A DNA stretch of 64,000 nt from an uncultured Oscillospiraceae bacterium (GTDB taxonomy: Bacteria; Bacillota_A; Clostridia; Oscillospirales; Oscillospiraceae), in assembly GCA_910579155.1 (NCBI GenBank), contig CAJTTS010000010.1:1-64000 (forward strand), given 5' to 3'. Positions within the stretch are counted from its first letter, which is position 1. Each line of letters begins with the position of its first letter. This document shows, one piece after another, positions 8,673 through 16,903 of the stretch. The position numbers and the translations under genes are program-made. The notes beneath the pieces were generated by a model that saw only the letters and a list, made by a program, of their open reading frames with translations, searched no databases and was not told the origin of the DNA.

Positions 8673-11033
8673 CTAAACGTTTCTTTTTTCGCTTCCTTTA
8701 TTCTTTCCAAAGAAAAAAGGAAGACACCGAAGACTCCGGCGGCTCCAGACCAGCGCCAGCGCCGCCCCGGACAGCACGCCCAGCCCGATCCCGGGCGCCA
8801 GCCCCGGCGCGGTGTAGCGCAGCTCCACCTCCCGCGCCCCGTTGGGGAGTTCTACGTACAGGAACGTGCCAAGCCACGTCCCGGTCTCCACCTTTTTGCC
8901 GTCCACATACGCGGTCCAACCGTCCTCCGCGGGGATGGTGGTAGCCAGTCCGCCGGCCGTCCCGTCTTGAATCTTCACCCGCACCCGGCCGTTTCTCTCT
9001 ACCGACGTGATCTCCGTCTTGTCCAGCCGAGCCACTGCGGCGTGGAGAAGGTCCTGATCCAGCTCCCACAGCGTCCCGGCCCAGTTCCCCGAGCCGGAAA
9101 CGGTCACCGTCCACTCCGCCCCGGCTTCCGGCGTGCCCAGGCAGTGGACAGACGCCGCCTCGCTGGTCCCCAAGGCCAGCACCCGCTCTCCGTTCACAAA
9201 CACCTCTTTCAGCCCGCCGGCGGATAAATCGGCGTAGATGGGCCGCCCCGTGCCGGTGAAGGTAAAGACCGTCTCCCCCGCCCCGGTATATACCCCGGCG
9301 GGCACAGGGGTAAACACCGCCTCACCGGTCCCTGAAAGACAACAGAGCAGGTCGTTCTGCCGGTCAAAGGGGGTCTCCCCGTACAATACTTCCTCCACCG
9401 CTTCCGGGCAGAACACCAAAGGCAGCGTGTCCGGATTCTTCCACAGCGTAAGCATCCCCGCCTTGGACACCGCCTGATATCCCGGCGGCGCCTCCCGGCC
9501 GACCACATACTCCACGTCCAGCAGCGCATCGGTGACCGGGGTGGAGCCGTAGTAGGCGCACCACATCCACGCCTGGGCGAAGCCCAGGCTCTTCAGCAAC
9601 CGGTTCACGTCCGCGTTGTACAGGCTGCTGTAGTGGGTGATGCCGGGGTAGCCGAAGGTGAGCGGGCTGTTATGCCCCCGGTCCTCCACAGCGCCCAGGC
9701 GATAGAACCGCCCGCCGCTGTCCGCCGCCGCCGCTGCCGCCAGCTTTGCATTGTTGACGCAATACTCCCGGTAGCCCCAGTAGGAGGCGGAGGAGAACTG
9801 CCGCTCCAGTCCTGCCAGGATGTTCCGGGCGTTGCCCCCCAGCTCAACCACCGTAAGCGCCGCCATCAGCAGGGCCACCCCCCGCTGAATCCAGCGCCTG
9901 CCCCGCTGGTCGAACGCGCCCAGCAGCGGGCCCAAGGCCTGGACGGCCAGGTACAGCACCCAGAAGGAGAACAGGAAGGAATAGCGGAAGGGGAACCAGT
10001 TGGGCCGCTGGAACAGGTGCCACACCCTGTCCAACGGGGAGAGCAGCATCGACGCGGCGAGCGCCGCCAGCAGCCCCGCGTTTGCCAGCCGCTCCCGCAG
10101 GGGGAACTCCCAGAGAAAGAAGTAGATGAGCGCCAGCGCCAGCACCGCCGTGCCGCAAAATATGTAGGGGGGCGCGCCGTAGCCGACGGATTGATATTGC
10201 CCGCCCCGGAGCTGGCCCAGCAGGTCCAGGGGGGCGCAGGCAAACAGCCCGTCGTAGTCCACATTGCCGCCGCTGAACTTGCCGTTGAACATGGCCAGGA
10301 AGGTGGGCAGCCACAGCCACGCCGTCAGCCCCAGCGCGCAGCCCGCGCCGCCGAAAAAGCGCAGCAGCACCGGCTTCAGCGCCGCCCGGCCCGGCTTCAT
10401 GGCGACAAGCCGGACACACAGGTACAGCGCGCAGAAGGCCCCCACCATATAGGAGATGTACCAGGTGGAGATGAAGCAGGCCGTCAGCGCCGCGATGAAG
10501 GGCCCCGCGCCTTTCCCCGCCAGAATCCGCTCCAGCGCCAGCAGGATCAGGGGCAGCCAGATCACCCCGTCCAGCCACATCACGCAGATGGAATACACCA
10601 TGTTGTAGGACATCAGGGCGTAGCACACGCCGCACATCAGGCAGGCCCCGCCGGAGCAGTCAAACCGCCGCCGGGCGAACATGGCGAAGCTCACCCCCGC
10701 CAGCCCCACCTTCCCCACGATGAGGAACATCAGCCCTATGGGCATGTTCTCGTTGGGCACCAGCAGGGTGAGCAGGGACAGCGGGCTGGACACGTAATAG
10801 GAAAACACCCCGATGTAACCCGTCCCCAGGGCCTTGGACCAGGAGAAGAACAGCTCTCCGTTTTTCAGCGCGCAGAAAAACTCCACGTATTGGCTGGACA
10901 TGTCGGAGAGCAGGACGGTCCGGTCCCCCCAGGGAGCCAGCCCCAGAGAGGCGTAGGTCCACAGCATCACCGCCGCCGGGATGAGAAAGGCCAGGCCGTA
11001 GACGGCGGACACGGGCATTCTATGTTTCGTCAC
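8673..11033 (-). CDS. YfhO-family membrane protein (GT-C-like glycosylation enzyme)
   Basis: This is a 786-residue polytopic protein. About twelve hydrophobic segments fill the first 500 residues, a large extracytoplasmic domain follows and a final membrane helix lies near the C-terminus. The N-terminal DMSSQYVEFF and the tail (ELRYTAPG) match the YfhO family, which works with a CsbB-type glycosyltransferase to add sugars to teichoic acids or other surface polymers. The start is GTG at 11033, six bases after GGAGGGG, overlapping the 3' end of the upstream glycosyltransferase gene; this overlap supports a joint role. Confidence 0.82.
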   Translation of the reverse strand: MTKHRMPVSAVYGLAFLIPAAVMLWTYASLGLAPWGDRTVLLSDMSSQYVEFFCALKNGELFFSWSKALGTGYIGVFSYYVSSPLSLLTLLVPNENMPIGLMFLIVGKVGLAGVSFAMFARRRFDCSGGACLMCGVCYALMSYNMVYSICVMWLDGVIWLPLILLALERILAGKGAGPFIAALTACFISTWYISYMVGAFCALYLCVRLVAMKPGRAALKPVLLRFFGGAGCALGLTAWLWLPTFLAMFNGKFSGGNVDYDGLFACAPLDLLGQLRGGQYQSVGYGAPPYIFCGTAVLALALIYFFLWEFPLRERLANAGLLAALAASMLLSPLDRVWHLFQRPNWFPFRYSFLFSFWVLYLAVQALGPLLGAFDQRGRRWIQRGVALLMAALTVVELGGNARNILAGLERQFSSASYWGYREYCVNNAKLAAAAAADSGGRFYRLGAVEDRGHNSPLTFGYPGITHYSSLYNADVNRLLKSLGFAQAWMWCAYYGSTPVTDALLDVEYVVGREAPPGYQAVSKAGMLTLWKNPDTLPLVFCPEAVEEVLYGETPFDRQNDLLCCLSGTGEAVFTPVPAGVYTGAGETVFTFTGTGRPIYADLSAGGLKEVFVNGERVLALGTSEAASVHCLGTPEAGAEWTVTVSGSGNWAGTLWELDQDLLHAAVARLDKTEITSVERNGRVRVKIQDGTAGGLATTIPAEDGWTAYVDGKKVETGTWLGTFLYVELPNGAREVELRYTAPGLAPGIGLGVLSGAALALVWSRRSLRCLPFFFGKNKGSEKRNV

Positions 11034-11967
11034 CGTGATCCCCTCCCTCTTCCCGCAGGATATAGATGGGCCGTTTTTTGACCTCCAAATAGGTCTTGGC
11101 CAGATATTGGCCCAGAATCCCCATACAAAACAGTTGAATGCCCGCGATAAACAAAATAATGCACACCAGGCTGGGCCAGCCGAAGGCGCTGCCGCCCCAC
11201 ACAAGCTGCCGGACAATGACGAAGAGGATGGCGAAGAAGGACGCCGCACACAACACCAGCCCCAGCACCGACGCGATAGCCAGCGGCGCGGTAGAGAAGG
11301 CAATGATACCGTCCAGCGCATAGACCAGCAGCTTGAAAAAGGACCACTTGCTCTCCCCGCCGGAGCGCTCCACGTTCACCGTCTCCACCCACTTGGTACG
11401 AAAGCCCACCCAGGAGAATATCCCCTTGGAAAAGCGGTTGTACTCGGTCAGGCGCAAAATGGCGTCCACCATCTGCCGCGTCATGAGCCGGAAGTCACGG
11501 GCCCCGTCCACGATCTCCGTTTTGCTCATTTTATTGATGATCTTGTAAAACTGCCGGGCAAACCAGGACCGGATGGGCGGTTCTCCCTTCCGGTCCACCC
11601 GCCGCACGGCGGCGCAGTCATATCCGCCGCCCCGCACCGTCTCCAGCAGCTCGGGCAGCAGGGCGGGCGGGTCCTGGAGGTCGGCGTCCATGACGGCCAC
11701 CAGATCCCCCCGGGCGTGCTCCAGCCCGGCGAACATGGCCGCCTCCTTGCCGAAATTCCGGGAGAAGGACAGCCAACGCACGCCCTTTTCCCGTCCGGCC
11801 AGCTCCCGGAGCAGCTCCAGCGTGCGGTCGGAGGAGCCGTCGTCCACGAAAAGGAACTCCGTTTCAAGGTCCGGCAGCCCCGCGCACACCGCCGACGCCG
11901 CCCGGTAAAACGCCTCCACCGTGGCCTCCTCGTTATAACAGGGGACAATGATGGACAGCAATTCCAT
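11020..11967 (-). CDS. CsbB/GtrB-like polyprenyl-phosphate glycosyltransferase (GT2)
   Basis: The 315-residue GT-A enzyme has SIIVPCYNEE (residues 5-14), DDGSSDRT and the DxD-type DADLQDPP near residue 95. Two C-terminal membrane helices (about 230-295) are typical of DPM1/GtrB/CsbB enzymes. Such proteins load a sugar onto undecaprenyl phosphate at the inner face of the membrane. The downstream YfhO-like gene overlaps it by 14 bp and is the probable transferase on the outer face. In B. subtilis a GtcA-type flippase completes the system; none is visible here. Confidence 0.88.
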   Translation of the reverse strand: MELLSIIVPCYNEEATVEAFYRAASAVCAGLPDLETEFLFVDDGSSDRTLELLRELAGREKGVRWLSFSRNFGKEAAMFAGLEHARGDLVAVMDADLQDPPALLPELLETVRGGGYDCAAVRRVDRKGEPPIRSWFARQFYKIINKMSKTEIVDGARDFRLMTRQMVDAILRLTEYNRFSKGIFSWVGFRTKWVETVNVERSGGESKWSFFKLLVYALDGIIAFSTAPLAIASVLGLVLCAASFFAILFVIVRQLVWGGSAFGWPSLVCIILFIAGIQLFCMGILGQYLAKTYLEVKKRPIYILREEGGDHGDET

Positions 11968-12045
11968 ACATGTTCTCCCCTTTCCTTGTCGGCATAAGCT
12001 CCCCCCGCGAAACCCGCTTCGCCGGGCTTTCGTGGGGGTTTGTAT

Positions 12046-12074
12046 ATTTTACCATAGCCTGTCCGGCCTGTCAA
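12046..12074 (-). promoter_or_regulatory. Sigma-A promoter of the csbB/yfhO-like operon
   Basis: TTGACA and TAAAAT are separated by 17 bp on the minus strand. A GC-rich hairpin (CCCCCCGCGAAACCCG and near-complement, about 12000-12038) lies in the leader between promoter and gene. Confidence 0.75.
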
Positions 12075-12170
12075 ATCGCTGCAAAACCGTCCTTGTTTTT
12101 CCACGTATCATTTTGCCCGTTTTTGCACATCCTGCTGTTACAAGTCCAAAAAGGAAAAGAGGTTCACGCC

Positions 12171-13304
12171 ATGAAACGAATCGCCGCCCTGGGCCTGGCG
12201 CTTCTCAGCCTGCTCAGCGTTCCGGCATACGCCGCCCCCGCCCAGGTCACCGCCCCCTCCGCCATCCTCATGGAAAAAAGCACGGGTACAATATTATACG
12301 AACAGGACGCCGAAACCCAGTATGAGCCCGCCTCGGTCACCAAGGTGATGACCCTGCTGCTGGTGATGGAGGCCATCGACTCGGGCAGCCTGGGCTGGGA
12401 CGATACCGTCACCGCCTCCACCCACGCCATCTCCATGGGCGGGTCCCAGATCTGGCTGAAGGAGAACGAGCAGATGACCGTCCGGGACATGGTCAAGGCG
12501 GTAACGGTGGTGTCCGCCAACGACTGCGCCGTGGCTCTGGCCGAGCACGTGGCAGGCAGCGAGCCCGCCTTTGTGGAGCGGATGAACCAGCGGGCCGCGG
12601 AGCTGGGCATGGAGCACACCGTTTTCAAAAACTGCACCGGCCTGCCCGCCGAGGGACACCTGACCTGCGCCCGTGACATCGCGCTGATGAGCCGGGAGCT
12701 GGTCCTAAACCACCCCGCCATCCGGGAGTTCTCCACCATCTGGATGGACACATTGCGGGACGGCACCTTCCAGCTCTCCAACACCAACCGGCTCATCTTC
12801 TACTACGAGGGGGCCACGGGGCTGAAAACCGGCTTCACCGACACGGCGCTGTACTGCCTGTCCGCCACGGCGGAGCGGGACGGTATGGAGCTCATCGCCG
12901 TGGTGATGCACGCCCCCACCTCCAACGACCGGTTTGAGAGCTGCAAGGCCCTGTTGAACTACGGCTTCGCCAACTACGCCCTCACCCCTGTCTATCCGGA
13001 CCAGGCCATTCCGCCGGTGGAGGTGCTGCTGGGGGAGCGTAACACGGTACAGCCGGTGACCGCCCGCGAATGTACCGTCCTGCTGGAAAAGAGCAAGGCG
13101 GGCGCCGTTACCACCCAGTTAGAGCTGGCCCAGCAGGTGGAAGCTCCGGTGGAACCCGGCCAGAAACTGGGCGAGCTGAAGGTGCTGGTGGACGGCCAGC
13201 AGGTGGACGCCATCGACCTGGTGGCCGCCCAGGAGGTGCCCCGCCTGAGCATCGGCGGCATCTTCAAGCGGATGCTGGACTCGCTGTTCCTGCAAAACGG
13301 GTAA
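12171..13304 (+). CDS. dacF: D-alanyl-D-alanine carboxypeptidase (PBP5/DacF type)
   Basis: The protein trims the terminal D-Ala of peptidoglycan stem peptides outside the cell. The 377-residue precursor has a signal peptide (KRIAALGLALLSLLSVPAYA). It carries the three penicillin-binding motifs: SVTK (Ser55), SAN in VVSANDC and KTG in LKTGFT. A C-terminal PBP5-type beta domain follows and an amphipathic tail (IFKRMLDSLF) probably anchors it to the membrane. ATG at 12171 follows AAAGGAAAAGAGGTTCACGCC; a longer upstream frame without signal peptide is rejected. Whether it is the sporulation paralogue DacF or DacA cannot be told. Confidence 0.9.
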   Translation: MKRIAALGLALLSLLSVPAYAAPAQVTAPSAILMEKSTGTILYEQDAETQYEPASVTKVMTLLLVMEAIDSGSLGWDDTVTASTHAISMGGSQIWLKENEQMTVRDMVKAVTVVSANDCAVALAEHVAGSEPAFVERMNQRAAELGMEHTVFKNCTGLPAEGHLTCARDIALMSRELVLNHPAIREFSTIWMDTLRDGTFQLSNTNRLIFYYEGATGLKTGFTDTALYCLSATAERDGMELIAVVMHAPTSNDRFESCKALLNYGFANYALTPVYPDQAIPPVEVLLGERNTVQPVTARECTVLLEKSKAGAVTTQLELAQQVEAPVEPGQKLGELKVLVDGQQVDAIDLVAAQEVPRLSIGGIFKRMLDSLFLQNG

Positions 13305-13305
13305 A

Positions 13306-13337
13306 AACAGCCCGCCTCGGCCTGAGGCGGGCTGTTC
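13306..13337. terminator. Terminator between dacF-like gene and murC
   Basis: A 12-13-bp stem (ACAGCCCGCCTC) sits 3 bp after the carboxypeptidase stop and 3 bp before the convergent murC stop. Confidence 0.8.
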
Positions 13338-13339
13338 CC

Positions 13340-14725
13340 TTACTTTTCTCCCTCTTTTACCAATGCTTCTCCCGCCAGGTAGATATCGCCCGCGCCCACG
13401 GTCAAAATCAGGTCCCCCGGCTGGGCCAGGCGCTTGAGCTTCTCCGTCACGTCCTCCAGGGTGGGGCAGAATACGCTGCCGGGGATCCGGGCTGCCAGGT
13501 CGGAGGAGGAGATACCCACGTCATTGTCCTCACGGGCGGCAAAAATTTCCGCCAGCAGAGTGACCTCCGGCCGCTTGAGCACCTCCACAAAGTCGTCGAA
13601 CAGCTCGTGTGTCCGGGAGTAGGTGTGGGGCTGGAAGGCGCAGATCACCCGCTTGAAGTCCAGGGCCTTGGCGGTGTCAAGCAGCGCCGTCAGCTCGCCG
13701 GGGTGGTGGGCGTAGTCGTCGCACACCTCCGCGCCGTTGTACATCCCCTTATATTCAAACCGCCGCCCCGGAAGCCGGAAATCCCGCATCCCGTCCTCCA
13801 CGGCTTTGCCGGGCAGACCCAGCGCGATGGCTGCCGCCGCCGCCGCCATGGCGTTTTTCACATTGTGCGTGCCGGGGACGGACAGGTCCAGGTGGGCGTA
13901 CTTCTTCCCCTGGTACACCACGTCGAAGGAGCCGAAGCCGTGGGCCATGGACAGGTTCTCGGCGTGTACGTCGCCCTTGTCCACGCCGAAGGTCATCACG
14001 GGCCGGGTTTCCCCCTTGAGGGTGTACATAGTGTTCTCGTCCTCGCAGTTGGCCACGATGAGGCCGTTCTCCGGCACCTTGTCTGCGAAGGCCCGGAAGG
14101 AGCGCTCCACGTCCGCCAAGTCCTTAAAGAAATCCAGATGGTCGGCCTCCACGTTCAGGATCACCGCCACCGTGGGATAGAAGGACAAAAACGAATTGCA
14201 GTATTCGCAGGACTCCAGAATGATGGTATCCCCGTGGCCCACCCGGTGGCAGGCCTCCAGCAGGGGCAGGGTGCCGCCGATCATCACCGTGGGGTCGGCC
14301 TTGGCCGCCATAAAGATGTGGGTACACATCGAGGTCGTCGTGGTCTTGCCGTGGGTGCCGGAGATGCACAGGGCGTTCTTGTAATCCCGCATGATGGCCC
14401 CCCACGCCTGGGCCCGCTCGAACACCGGGATGCCGGAGCCCAGCGCGGCGGCAATCTCCGGATTCCCGTCATGGACGGCGGCGGTGCGCACCACGCAGTC
14501 CGCTCCCTCCACGTTCCCGGGCAGGTGCCCGATGGCCACCGGAATGCCCAGCTTGCGCAGGTGGAGCACGGTGGCGCTCTCCTTCTGGTCGGAGCCGGTG
14601 ACCTTCACCCCGGCGCCGTGGAGCACCTCCGCCAGGGATGCCATGGACACCCCGCCGATGCCCACCAGGTGGGCCCGTTTTCCCGGCTGTAAATAGTCTC
14701 GGATATTCCTCGTCTCCATATTCAT
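13340..14725 (-). CDS. murC: UDP-N-acetylmuramate--L-alanine ligase
   Basis: MurC adds L-Ala to UDP-MurNAc in the cytoplasm, the first peptide step of peptidoglycan synthesis. The 461-residue length is normal. Motifs are the N-terminal Rossmann loop HLVGIGGVSM (19-28), the ATP loop GTHGKTTTTSM (123 on), the Mur-ligase ESCEY and DYAHHPGE. The start chosen is ATG at 14725 (MNMETRN); ATG at 14719 is also possible. In this group murC often stands alone, as here. Confidence 0.94.
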   Translation of the reverse strand: MNMETRNIRDYLQPGKRAHLVGIGGVSMASLAEVLHGAGVKVTGSDQKESATVLHLRKLGIPVAIGHLPGNVEGADCVVRTAAVHDGNPEIAAALGSGIPVFERAQAWGAIMRDYKNALCISGTHGKTTTTSMCTHIFMAAKADPTVMIGGTLPLLEACHRVGHGDTIILESCEYCNSFLSFYPTVAVILNVEADHLDFFKDLADVERSFRAFADKVPENGLIVANCEDENTMYTLKGETRPVMTFGVDKGDVHAENLSMAHGFGSFDVVYQGKKYAHLDLSVPGTHNVKNAMAAAAAAIALGLPGKAVEDGMRDFRLPGRRFEYKGMYNGAEVCDDYAHHPGELTALLDTAKALDFKRVICAFQPHTYSRTHELFDDFVEVLKRPEVTLLAEIFAAREDNDVGISSSDLAARIPGSVFCPTLEDVTEKLKRLAQPGDLILTVGAGDIYLAGEALVKEGEK

Positions 14726-15167
14726 TACCCCATTGTTCCTGAAACTCTCTATTGATCCCGGCCCCACGGGCAGAAATCAGCGAAAAGCGGCAACCTGCCG
14801 GCCCATTTTCTCGATGAAACAATTTATTATACAATGGGCCGCGGTAAAATGCAACCACGAATCCAGTATAAGCGTCTCAGTGGGGATTTAGACGGTTGGG
14901 ACGGGCCATAATGACAAAAAATTTTCTTCTACCTGCGCAAAAAAGCGGCCCGGCGGTTTTCCCCTCCGCCGGGCCGTCCATGTTATAGTCATCGCGCTTC
15001 AAAAGAATCCTTTGATTTTTTGAAGTCTGCGGCGCAACTGCGCCGCAAGGGCCGCGAAACAGCCCCCGCGATAGGCTTCAAAGGCGAAGCACAGCTCATT
15101 TCATGGGTTGCCGGACTAAACCCGCCAACCCACGAAAATCGGATCCCGATTTTCAGGTGCTTTGGCT
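14726..15167. other. Gene-free stretch between murC and the DUF4097 gene
   Basis: No convincing gene is present. It contains the murC 5' region, a terminator (14946-14976), a hairpin GCGGCGCAACTGCGCCGC (15028-15045) and a near-perfect 21-bp palindrome centred on GGATCC (15134-15154). The palindrome lies 13 bp beyond the stop of the DUF4097 gene. The segment 14995-15165 reads as a degenerate, structured repeat distinct from family 1. Confidence 0.5.
14946..14976 (-). terminator. Terminator of the PadR/DUF4097 operon
   Basis: An 11-bp GC stem (CGGCCCGGCGG) is followed on the minus strand by CTTTTTTG. It lies about 190 bp beyond the last gene of the operon. Confidence 0.75.
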
Positions 15168-16316
15168 TTACCATCTGTCGTCCTGGAAATACAGGTTTAT
15201 GTCGCCCATGCCGCTCTCAAGCTCCAGCTTGTAGTCGCCCGTGCTTTTGCGCTCAACCTTGGCACCCCGGCTGTCCCCGTTGACGGCCACGGCGCCCATG
15301 CCGGTCTTGGCCTCGTAGTCCCAATCCTTTTCGTAGCCTTCCACCTGGACCTCCACGGTACCCATGCCGGTCTTTGCGTCGAACTCCACGCCGCTGTACG
15401 CCTCCGTAACGCTCAGGGTCACATCGCCCAGGCCGGTCTCCAGGTCCACCTCGTCATAGGCGCGGATCTCATAATACTCCACGTCGCCCAGGCCAGTCTC
15501 GGCCTCCAGCTTTCCCACCACCTCCAGGTCGCTGACAAAGACGTCCCCCAGGCCGGTCTTGGCTTTCAGCTTTTCTATCTGCGCCCCGTGGGGAACGGTG
15601 ATGGTCACATCCATGGCGCTGGCGTCAACGCCGAAGATGTTTTTGAAGTCGTCCCAGCTTGTGATATTCACGTGCCCCACTCCGCCGTCGTCGCGGATTT
15701 TCAGCACGCCGTTTTTGACCTCCCATTTCAGGCTGTAGCCGCCCAGAGTGGAGTCGGAGCTGATCCACAGGGTATAGTCCTCCCCCCCGGTCACCGTTAC
15801 ATTGGCGATGCCGGCGTCGATGTCGATCTCGTGGAAGGGCTCCAGATAACCGTCCTCCATGGACCAGAAGCCGCTGCCCTCCTTCTCCACATAGGCCACG
15901 CCGCTGTCCTCCATGACGGCGCCGAACTGGGCGTTGTCCACCTCCTGCACCTGCACCTCCTTCTCCATAAACGAGGCCACATTGAAGCCAATGAGGCGTC
16001 CCGCCAGCGAGGAAAACAGCATCGCCGGAACGGCGACGAGGGCCACCACTGCCGCCGCCAAAATCCAGGGCCACTTTTTCTTTTTGGAGGGCGTCCAGCT
16101 ATTGGCCTGCTCGCGGGTCACATAGCCGCCCTCCACCGCCAGCCGGCAGGACAGCGCCCAGGGATCGCCCAACTCCTGAACCACCTGGGCCTCCCGGTCC
16201 GGCCCGGCCTCCTCGAAATATTCCGCATAGTAGCGCAGGATCTCCTGCCGCTCCCGCTCGGGCACCCAGCGGGCCAGCCCCTCCGCCAGCTCAGCCAAAT
16301 AGGTAAGTTTGTCCAT
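15168..16316 (-). CDS. DUF1700/DUF4097-type membrane protein
   Basis: This is a 382-residue protein in three parts. An N-terminal helical region (1-75, YLAELAEGLARWVPERERQE) resembles DUF1700/HAAS. One membrane helix (about 84-108) follows. The C-terminal beta-helix domain (130-380) is a DUF4097-like fold with repeated 'TGLGDV' or 'TGMGDI' turns, six or more times, which are easy to see. Such proteins are typically encoded after a PadR regulator in Firmicutes and their role at the envelope is unresolved. The start ATG lies inside the padR 3' end (26-bp overlap), so translation is coupled. Confidence 0.85.
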   Translation of the reverse strand: MDKLTYLAELAEGLARWVPERERQEILRYYAEYFEEAGPDREAQVVQELGDPWALSCRLAVEGGYVTREQANSWTPSKKKKWPWILAAAVVALVAVPAMLFSSLAGRLIGFNVASFMEKEVQVQEVDNAQFGAVMEDSGVAYVEKEGSGFWSMEDGYLEPFHEIDIDAGIANVTVTGGEDYTLWISSDSTLGGYSLKWEVKNGVLKIRDDGGVGHVNITSWDDFKNIFGVDASAMDVTITVPHGAQIEKLKAKTGLGDVFVSDLEVVGKLEAETGLGDVEYYEIRAYDEVDLETGLGDVTLSVTEAYSGVEFDAKTGMGTVEVQVEGYEKDWDYEAKTGMGAVAVNGDSRGAKVERKSTGDYKLELESGMGDINLYFQDDRW

Positions 16317-16629
16317 CTTGCTCTTCCTCCTTCAAAAGCTCCTCTACGCCGTCCCGGAACTGCCGCCACTCCTCCCGCCGCCGCTCCAATTGGGTGTGGC
16401 CCACGGGGGTGATGGCGTAGTAACGGCGGTTGCGCCCCTGGTAGGGCCGGTCATACACCTTCAGCAGTCCGTCCCGCTGGAGCCGCCGCAGCACCGGATA
16501 CAGGGTGGACTCCGAGATATCCAGCCGCTCCTTCACCTGCTGCGTGAGAATATAGCCGTAGGCATCCCCGTGGGACAGTACCGCCAGCACACATCCGTCC
16601 AGCAGTTGAGGGCCCATCGCAAAAGCCAT
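16291..16629 (-). CDS. PadR-family transcriptional regulator
   Basis: The 112-residue protein is a short PadR (subfamily 2) winged helix: LLDGCVLAVLSHGDAYGYIL, then ESTLYPVLRRLQRDGLL and the wing YYAITPVGHTQLERRREEW. PadR proteins are usually autorepressors of a two-gene operon. The ATG at 16629 has GGAGGAGTCAC before it. The 35-bp palindrome overlapping the promoter (16690-16724) is the obvious operator. The target is the downstream DUF4097 protein and itself. Confidence 0.92.
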   Translation of the reverse strand: MAFAMGPQLLDGCVLAVLSHGDAYGYILTQQVKERLDISESTLYPVLRRLQRDGLLKVYDRPYQGRNRRYYAITPVGHTQLERRREEWRQFRDGVEELLKEEEQDGQTYLFG

Positions 16630-16689
16630 GTGACTCCTCCTCTCCCCACAAAGCCCGCTTTACCGGGCCTCTTATGTGGTTTGTTTTTT

Positions 16690-16724
16690 ACAAGCGATAT
16701 TATACTGTATATAATATCGCTTGT
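16690..16724. promoter_or_regulatory. PadR operator: 15-bp perfect inverted repeat
   Basis: Arms ACAAGCGATATTATA and its exact complement are separated by 5 bp (CTGTA). The palindrome covers the -10 element and the spacer and overlaps the -35. Binding by the adjacent PadR is inferred from position. Confidence 0.8.
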
Positions 16725-16727
16725 CAA
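16699..16727 (-). promoter_or_regulatory. Consensus sigma-A promoter of the padR operon
   Basis: Perfect TTGACA (minus strand, 16722-16727) and perfect TATAAT (16699-16704) are separated by 17 bp. A full-consensus promoter inside an operator is typical of a strong, tightly repressed gene. Confidence 0.88.
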
Positions 16728-16761
16728 CACAAGGGGCTGGGTTTTAAAAAATCTTAACAAA

Positions 16762-16796
16762 TGAAAAAAGCGCTCCCGCAAGGAAAGCGCTTTTCC
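16762..16796 (-). terminator. Terminator of mreB
   Basis: On the minus strand AAAAGCGCT...AGCGCTTTTTT forms a stem followed by T. It lies about 110 bp after the mreB stop, beyond a family-1 repeat. Confidence 0.75.
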
Positions 16797-16823
16797 ACTA
16801 TGAAGGTTTAAAAGTTTCCCGCT

Positions 16824-16903
16824 GTTGTCACGTTTCGCCCGTTCGCAGCGCGCGGCTGTCTCGCCTTCGCTCCGCGCTGCTTACGACGTCTTGGCGCTTC
16901 TTT
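16824..16903 (-). repeat. Family-1 repeat directly after mreB
   Basis: On the minus strand the mreB stop TAA is followed by AAAGAAGCGCC and a GC-rich block ending CGTGACAA. This copy has a diverged interior (CAAGACGTCGTAAGCAGCGC). Confidence 0.7.
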
